From assembly GCA_020532085.1 (NCBI GenBank), contig JAJBAV010000001.1, positions 124,001-188,000 on the forward strand: DNA of 64,000 nt, given 5' to 3'. The notes under the pieces are model-generated. The model had not been told where the DNA came from and did no database searches. It saw nothing but the letters and a program-made list of their open reading frames with translations. This DNA comes from Candidatus Cloacimonadota bacterium. Its GTDB lineage: Bacteria > Cloacimonadota > Cloacimonadia > Cloacimonadales > Cloacimonadaceae. Position numbers and translations under genes: made by a program. Positions 58,945 to 64,000 of this stretch are shown here, in pieces (the first letter of the stretch is position 1; each line of letters begins with the position of its first letter).

Positions 58945-61203
58945 TTAGAACGGGGGATTGGGCGTCCAGTAGCGGTAGAGCGCGACGTTCGTTTCCGCCG
59001 TTACGTTGGTGCCCAGGATGCGGCCGATGATGATGCCGCTGGTCTGGCCGGGGGTTTGGGTCATGGGATCGCCGGCGGGACACTCCAGCCGGTGATAGCG
59101 GATCTGTCCCCAGGCCCAGCCGGCGTATTCGCCGGTGCCGTAACTCCCGTCGTCGGTAATGATCTTCCAATTGGGATCAGCCGGGTAGTTGTTGTTGAAT
59201 CCCGGTATGGACACAAACTGCCCCTTGGTGCAGAGCAGCATGATGGACGCATTGCCCACAGGCGCTCCCTGTCCATCGGTGAGCACGGCGTAGATATCAG
59301 CGGATTTCCAGTCGGGCGCGGTGTCGCCAAAGATCAGCGAGGCAGGCACGGCCTGAATCTCGAAGCGGGGATCGTTGAGCGGCAGCTGCACGGTGGCATA
59401 GCCGTCCACGCCTTCACCCTGCATGGCGCCGGTGCTGGCCCGGATGGTGATCCAGTCGTAGGTGTAGATGCCCGAGTAGGTGATGGTGGTGAAAGCCACT
59501 CCGGCCAAGGAGTCTTCATCCACGCTCACATTGCCCGTGTAGGCGTTGGCGCCTATCTGGCAGTTGGTAATGTTGTTGATGAGCTCAAAGAACACCGAAG
59601 TGTTGTTCCCGACCGAGTTGCCGTAAACATCTTTGACCACGGCCTGGGCAATGACGCGCCAGAGCCCGCCGCCCATGTTTTCACCCGTATTGAAGAGGCC
59701 GATGGAGGGGATCACCTCTGCCGGCGGCCCGGCCTGGATGAGGATGTTGGCCTTGGTGGCGCGCACCCATCTGCCGCTGCCGGAGGTGCAGGAAGCCCTG
59801 ATGATCAGGATCCCTGATTGAGTGCCGCTGTTTACCGAGATCTGGGCTTCGCCTCCGGTGGATACCACCAGCACGCTGTCCCCCACGGGATAGTTATTCA
59901 GGTTGGCCCCTTCGGGAGGCGTGGTGTTCATGATGCGGAAATACACGTCCTGCGGAGAATCGATCAGGTTGCCGTTGATGTCTTTCAGCTTCACCCTGAG
60001 GATGGCTGACTCGTCGCCGCCGGTGTTGGCAACATCGAGCTCGATCTGGTTTTCCTGGGTGAAGGAGATGGAGTGGATGTCGTCGGAAGTTACGTTGAAG
60101 ATCAGCTGGGTTTGCAGGGTGTCGTTGTTGGCAAAGGCCTTGATGGTGGCCGCGCCGGCCGTGAGGCCAGGCGTAAAGCGCACCTGGGCTTCACCCATGG
60201 TGTCGGTGTTGATGGTAACGGACTGGGTGGTGTTGACAAAGGTGCCCAGGTCCGTTTCAAAGCGCACCGGCTTGATCTGGCAGGGGTTGCCGTGGGGATC
60301 GTTCAGGGTGGCGCGCATGAAGATGTGGTTGGGGCTGGCCACGAAGCTGGTGTCTGCTTCGATCAGCTCGCCATCCACCTCCACAAAGGACTGCAGCCCA
60401 ATCGTGAAGGGACTTCCGGGCCTGATCAGCACTTCCCGGGTGCTGCTCACATTGCCTATGGTTGCCGTTACGAAGGCATTATCCACTCCCGGTGTGGTGG
60501 TGGCCACCGCCCCGGCATTGTATTTCATGTAGGCGCGGCCATTAATTGTTTTTCCCACCATTGAAACTCCAAGCACGTTGCCGGCGTCGTCCACGAACCT
60601 GCCCATGGTACAGGAAAATGTGATCAGGGTGTTGTCCGGGACAGGATTGCCCAAAACGTTCATCGCCATGGCGTTGATCTCGGTGGTCTGCATCACGTTC
60701 ATGGGGTAGGGATTGGCCTGAGAAAGGAAGTTCAGGGTGACACTCTCGACCTGGGGCACTTCGTCGATGAAGACCTGCACTTCGGCAGTATCGGCGGCGG
60801 CGAGCACATTGGTGTCGGTGTCGGAATAGTTACGCACCACGGCCGTTATGGTGGCCAGGCCGTTTTCTCCATCATCCCAGAAGGTGGTGGTCGCCACGCC
60901 GCTGCTGTCGGTGGAAACCGCGGCCAGGATGCGTCCCCGGTCCGTGCGGAAATTCACGATCTGCGAGGGCACGCCGAAACCTTCCCCGTTTTTCACGGTT
61001 ACGCTGACGTCGGAATAGGTGATGTTGTTGTCGGCATAAATGGTATCCGGGGAGGCCGAGATCTTGGTGATGACCCTCATTTCATTGGGATCGGTGGAAG
61101 GGCCACCGGTGGGCGGCGGCAAGCGCCGGTCGCAGGATGAGAAAACCGCCAGTGCAATCACCAGCAGGGTTAAAAGGGGTAAAAGGTTTTTAAACTTCTT
61201 CAT
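58945..61203 (-). CDS. Ig-repeat (Big_1/invasin-like) lipoprotein inside the pilus operon
   Basis: 752 residues. Signal peptide with lipobox VFSSC gives an acylated Cys near residue 24. At least six Ig-like domains follow, each with the Big_1 pattern (VTVKNGEGFGVPSQIVNF, AVSTDSSGVATTTFW, MNVLGNPVPDNTLITFSC, LKDINGNLIDSPQDVYF, VKDVYGNSVGNNTSVFFEL). GGGGAGA lies ahead of the ATG. It sits between the secretin and the ATPase, which is not a standard slot. It could be a secretin-linked structural protein or a substrate of the system. The role is unknown. Confidence 0.85.
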   Translation of the reverse strand: MKKFKNLLPLLTLLVIALAVFSSCDRRLPPPTGGPSTDPNEMRVITKISASPDTIYADNNITYSDVSVTVKNGEGFGVPSQIVNFRTDRGRILAAVSTDSSGVATTTFWDDGENGLATITAVVRNYSDTDTNVLAAADTAEVQVFIDEVPQVESVTLNFLSQANPYPMNVMQTTEINAMAMNVLGNPVPDNTLITFSCTMGRFVDDAGNVLGVSMVGKTINGRAYMKYNAGAVATTTPGVDNAFVTATIGNVSSTREVLIRPGSPFTIGLQSFVEVDGELIEADTSFVASPNHIFMRATLNDPHGNPCQIKPVRFETDLGTFVNTTQSVTINTDTMGEAQVRFTPGLTAGAATIKAFANNDTLQTQLIFNVTSDDIHSISFTQENQIELDVANTGGDESAILRVKLKDINGNLIDSPQDVYFRIMNTTPPEGANLNNYPVGDSVLVVSTGGEAQISVNSGTQSGILIIRASCTSGSGRWVRATKANILIQAGPPAEVIPSIGLFNTGENMGGGLWRVIAQAVVKDVYGNSVGNNTSVFFELINNITNCQIGANAYTGNVSVDEDSLAGVAFTTITYSGIYTYDWITIRASTGAMQGEGVDGYATVQLPLNDPRFEIQAVPASLIFGDTAPDWKSADIYAVLTDGQGAPVGNASIMLLCTKGQFVSIPGFNNNYPADPNWKIITDDGSYGTGEYAGWAWGQIRYHRLECPAGDPMTQTPGQTSGIIIGRILGTNVTAETNVALYRYWTPNPPF

Positions 61204-61214
61204 GGTATCTCCCC

Positions 61215-62639
61215 TTAGTTTTCGTCGTTTTCGAATTTAATCAGGCGACGGGTGAGGCGTTCGTCCACAACCGGATCGCCCATGTCTTTGTATTTCTGAA
61301 CCTCGGGATCGAGGCGGATCTGGTCGGCAGTGATCAGCCGGGGCGTGATCTCGATGATCAGATCGGAGTTTTCCACCAGCTCCTGACGGTGCTGGAAAAG
61401 CCTGCCGATGAAGGGAATGTCGCCCAGGAGCGGCAGTTTGTTCACTTTCTGGGTGATGTTGGAACTGAGCAGGCCGCCCACGATGATCTTGTGCTCGTTG
61501 GGCACGGTGACCGTGGAGGAAATGCGGCGCACCTTGGTGCGGGGCACATAGCCGCCCACCAGTTCCGTGACAGAACTAACTTCCGGCGCGATGTGCGCGG
61601 TGATCTGGCCTTCGTCGTTGACCGTGGGGGTAACCGTAAGCATGATGCCCACTTCCTCACGCTCCACCTGGATCTGCTTGTCGTTGTCGGTAACCACGAA
61701 GGGCACCACTTCACCGATGTGGATCTGGGCTTCGTTGCCGTTCAGGGCGGTGACGCGAGTGTCGGTGAGCAGCTTGGCGGCGTTGTTTTCCAGCAGCCAG
61801 TCGATGGTGATGTCGAAGGCGGTGAGCTGGCGGCTGAAATGGCCGATGTCGTTGAAGCCGTTGATCCTCTGGAAGTACTGCTGGTCCGGCAGGATCTCGA
61901 AATCGGTGGGGTTGCCGTAGGGCAGGTAGCCGTCCGGATCGCTGAAGTTGTAGGGTAATCCTGTTCCCATGGCGTTCACGGGATCTTCAGCGATGATGGT
62001 GGTGAGGTGGTTGAGGCGGCTCCAGTCGATGCCGAATTTCTTGGCATCGGTGAGGCTGATCTCGATCAGGCGCACCCGGATCTCGATCTGCTTCTGCGCC
62101 ACGTCGATCTGCTGCACCAGGTCACGCACGCTTTCAAAGGTGTCGGTGTTGCCATAGACCATGATGGCGTTCTGGCCTTCCAACGGGACCACGGAGACCT
62201 CGGAGTTGGTGAGCGCGTCGCTTACCTTGGTGGCGTCGAGGTTCTTAAGGTAGATGATGTGGCTGCGCTGACCGGAAGATTCGGCAATGTTTTGCTGGGT
62301 TCCCACCAAGAAGGTGTTTTCTCCATAGATCTTGTAGGACAGGCCAGCGGATTTGGCCACCAGTGAGACGGCGGTTTCGATGGGCACGTCCTTGATGCTA
62401 ACGGTCACCCGTTTCTGTTCCCTGTCGGTACCAGTGGACTGGTCGGTTGCCAGCACGATATTGGTGCCGCTGAGACGGGCCAGTGTGCTGAGCACAGAGG
62501 ACAGGGGTTCGTCCACGCTGTTGAGGGTCACGGGTTTTCTGAGAGCGCTCGATTGTGCACCCAGGGCTGCGATCCCCAGCAGGAAACTCAGGATCAGAGT
62601 GCAGATCATAAAGCGTTTGGACACGAAGGCGTTCAACAT
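61215..62639 (-). CDS. secretin of the type IV pilus/type II secretion system
   Basis: 474 residues. Forms the outer-membrane gate. ATG 62639 with GGAG just upstream is preferred over 62669. Signal peptide to about residue 30, then a STN/N0-like domain (LNSVDEPLSSVLSTLARLSG), N1-type domains (IIYLKNLDATKVSDALT, IMVYGNTDTFESVRDLVQQID), and the secretin core with LLTDTRVTALNGNEAQIHIGE, a VPNEHKIIVGGLLSSNI signature and LPLLGDIPFIGRLFQ. It is shorter than most PilQ (no AMIN domain seen). It lies 11 nt upstream of the Ig lipoprotein. Confidence 0.94.
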   Translation of the reverse strand: MLNAFVSKRFMICTLILSFLLGIAALGAQSSALRKPVTLNSVDEPLSSVLSTLARLSGTNIVLATDQSTGTDREQKRVTVSIKDVPIETAVSLVAKSAGLSYKIYGENTFLVGTQQNIAESSGQRSHIIYLKNLDATKVSDALTNSEVSVVPLEGQNAIMVYGNTDTFESVRDLVQQIDVAQKQIEIRVRLIEISLTDAKKFGIDWSRLNHLTTIIAEDPVNAMGTGLPYNFSDPDGYLPYGNPTDFEILPDQQYFQRINGFNDIGHFSRQLTAFDITIDWLLENNAAKLLTDTRVTALNGNEAQIHIGEVVPFVVTDNDKQIQVEREEVGIMLTVTPTVNDEGQITAHIAPEVSSVTELVGGYVPRTKVRRISSTVTVPNEHKIIVGGLLSSNITQKVNKLPLLGDIPFIGRLFQHRQELVENSDLIIEITPRLITADQIRLDPEVQKYKDMGDPVVDERLTRRLIKFENDEN

Positions 62640-62671
62640 ATTTTCTCCAGCTTCGTTGTATTTTTTCATGA

Positions 62672-63217
62672 TTAATAGTTTTGATCGGTGTTTTGTTGCC
62701 TGAGATCCTCTTGCGAGAAATCGGGCATTTCGGGACGGGCCTGAATGCTCAGGGTCTGCGGCCCGCCATAGAAAATACCAACGTTTTGTTCATTGATCCA
62801 GGTGATGCGGCGTCCCTCGATCACGTCACCCACACCGCCGGTGTAGATCTTGTCCTGGTATTCCACCGTGACCAGCCGTTTCCCGGTTTCCTCGTCGATG
62901 TAGGTTCCGGTGGGGCGGAAGGTGTTGCGCAGGGCGTTTTCGAATTCCTTGGCCAGGTCGAAGCGGTCCTTGATGATGTTGCCCTGCCTAAGCGGATCGT
63001 AGGCCACCGTGAAGACAGTGTTCTTGCGCTCCAGGATGGATTCCTCGATGGACATGATCTTGCTGCGCAGGGTGTCTGAGACAGATTCGTTGGTGTATTT
63101 GGACTGGTCCAGCACCTTGTCGTTCTGGGCTTTGTAAGTCACCAGGCGAATGGCGTAGGCCAGCAGGGCAATGAAAAGCAAGGCGATGGCGAGGTCTTTG
63201 AGATATCTGAATTGCAT
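62672..63217 (-). CDS. membrane-anchored protein in the PilP position
   Basis: 181 residues. ATG 63217 (QFRYLKDLAIALLFIALLAYAIRL) gives a single N-terminal membrane anchor, and the longer frame upstream lies inside the PilO-like gene. The C-terminal half (KRLVTVEYQDKIYTGGVGDVIEGRRITWINEQNVGIFYGG) has the beta-rich pattern of PilP/GspC homology-region domains. No lipobox. It starts 1 nt after the stop of the PilO-like gene and is 32 nt upstream of the secretin. It probably links the inner-membrane complex to the secretin. Confidence 0.8.
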   Translation of the reverse strand: MQFRYLKDLAIALLFIALLAYAIRLVTYKAQNDKVLDQSKYTNESVSDTLRSKIMSIEESILERKNTVFTVAYDPLRQGNIIKDRFDLAKEFENALRNTFRPTGTYIDEETGKRLVTVEYQDKIYTGGVGDVIEGRRITWINEQNVGIFYGGPQTLSIQARPEMPDFSQEDLRQQNTDQNY

Positions 63218-63218
63218 G

Positions 63219-63770
63219 TCAGGCCTCCTTCTTAACCTTGAAGATGGACAGTTCCATGGTGATCCGGTAGATGTTGGCACTGCCGGATGACGCCTGGTTT
63301 TTCTCCGTTGCCTGCAGCGGCGCCACATCCAGATACTGGATCTTGATGATGTGGTTTTGGGCTTCCAGTTCGGAGATGAATTGCCCCATCTGCCGGAAAG
63401 TGCCTTGCAGTTCGATGGTGTAGGTGGTTTCGATCATGCCGGACTGGGTGAACTTGTTGGAGTCCGAAATCTTGACCAGCTTCATCTGGTTTTGGTCGCG
63501 CAACCTTTCGATCTCGCGCTGGAAGTTGTTGAGCTCGTCCACCGAAAACTTGGATTCGGTGGTGAGGCTGTTGTCGAGGATCTCGCGGAACTGGCTGAGC
63601 TGTTGGTCCATGATCATGGCGCTGTTCAGTTTTTCCAGGGTTGTCTTGATCTTCTTGTCATAGTTTTCGATCTCGCCGAGATTCTTTTTCAGGGAATTTC
63701 CGGCCAGCATGAAAAACAGCACGGAGATCAGGATCATGCCCAGGATGAAGACCAGGTATTTCTCTCTCAT
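63219..63770 (-). CDS. PilO-like pilus alignment protein
   Basis: 183 residues. A single N-terminal membrane helix (KYLVFILGMILISVLFFML), a coiled coil (about 25-105: SLKKNLGEIENYDKKIKTTLEKL, FQREIERLRDQNQM) and a ferredoxin-like C-terminal domain (YTIELQGTFRQMGQFISELEAQ) match PilO/GspM-type proteins. ATG 63770 overlaps the end of the upstream gene. In the alignment subcomplex it pairs with PilN and PilP. Confidence 0.85.
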   Translation of the reverse strand: MREKYLVFILGMILISVLFFMLAGNSLKKNLGEIENYDKKIKTTLEKLNSAMIMDQQLSQFREILDNSLTTESKFSVDELNNFQREIERLRDQNQMKLVKISDSNKFTQSGMIETTYTIELQGTFRQMGQFISELEAQNHIIKIQYLDVAPLQATEKNQASSGSANIYRITMELSIFKVKKEA

Positions 63771-64000
63771 TGTTCCACCGCCTTCTGGCCCAGGGCCGCC
63801 GAATCGCGGCTGTAACATTCGATCAGGAATTCCAGAATCTCGGTGTCCTTGGCCATCTGCCGGTTTTTTGAGCCGGATTTGATCGCGGGGAAGTCGTTGC
63901 TGATCTCAGGGTTGGCCTGCAAGCGCTGGACGAAGTCGTAAGTGACGTCGCCTTCCTGGATGCGCCGGTCCACTTCAATGATCCCGTTGAGAGTGAGCAC
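63767..64000 (-). CDS. C-terminal end of a PilN/PilM-position protein
   Basis: Only the last 77 codons are in the window; the gene runs off the right edge and the ORF's first codon is just the first in-frame Met. The visible part (LTLNGIIEVDRRIQEGDVTYDFVQRLQ) matches no motif I can name. Its place upstream of PilO and 4-bp overlap suggest the PilN-like or combined PilMN gene. Confidence 0.6.
   Translation of the reverse strand: MLTLNGIIEVDRRIQEGDVTYDFVQRLQANPEISNDFPAIKSGSKNRQMAKDTEILEFLIECYSRDSAALGQKAVEQ

Overview
The window looks like a piece of a GC-rich anaerobic bacterium of the Fibrobacterota-Chlorobiota-Bacteroidota (FCB) side of the tree. A Cloacimonadota-like amino-acid fermenter fits best. 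This is inferred from gene content only: secreted multidomain proteins ending in an FlgD-Ig/type A sorting-like module, a multimeric NAD-linked [FeFe] hydrogenase, a 2-oxoacid:ferredoxin oxidoreductase next to methylmalonyl-CoA epimerase, histidine ammonia-lyase, and a type IV pilus/type II secretion-like cluster. No rRNA, tRNA, phage, transposase or CRISPR array was recognised.

Layout. 0-7.7 kb: the end of a CDP-alcohol phosphatidyltransferase, then a leftward gene group hutH, TPR lipoprotein, membrane protein, truA, hisS. 7.9-14.1 kb: three secreted proteins (FG-GAP/VCBS repeats, FN3 plus sorting domain, chitobiase-like plus DNRLRE domains) and one membrane protein. 14.1-16.7 kb: a non-coding island of inverted repeats, including three units built as arm, AT-rich core, opposite arm. 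16.7-27.1 kb: a 12-gene leftward operon. It starts with a signalling-type cassette (DRTGG, HATPase, [FeFe]-hydrogenase-like protein, DRTGG, PHP) and ends with a bifurcating-type hydrogenase that has two NuoE-like and two NuoF-like subunits.

27.4-31.3 kb: an unusual fusion of an endonuclease/exonuclease/phosphatase domain to an Omp85-type barrel, and a PEGA-repeat envelope protein. A near-perfect 95-nt hairpin lies between these and the leftward genes cca-like, hemW, lepB, iron alcohol dehydrogenase and a flavin-reductase-like protein. 36.4-46.4 kb, rightward: a 1286-residue secreted protein, lipoate ligase, a small protein, a PLP aminotransferase, korDABC (korD is frameshifted) and methylmalonyl-CoA epimerase. 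Together these suggest amino acid to 2-oxoacid to acyl-CoA to propionate-type metabolism, with reduced ferredoxin and NADH vented as H2 by the hydrogenase.

46.5-49.0 kb: a second repeat island with the same kinds of elements. 49.0-55.5 kb: a large lamin-tail-domain secreted protein and a divergent M3 oligopeptidase. 55.8-64.0 kb: a leftward pilus/secretion operon (PilN-like end, PilO-like, PilP-position protein, secretin, Ig-repeat lipoprotein, PilB/GspE, PilC/GspF) that runs off the right edge.

The strongest candidates for something undescribed are the nuclease-barrel fusion, the arm/AT-core/arm repeat family found in both islands, the palindromes with a constant TTCA/TGAA centre and changing stems, and the cysteine-free iron-sulfur-type subunits of the hydrogenase operon.
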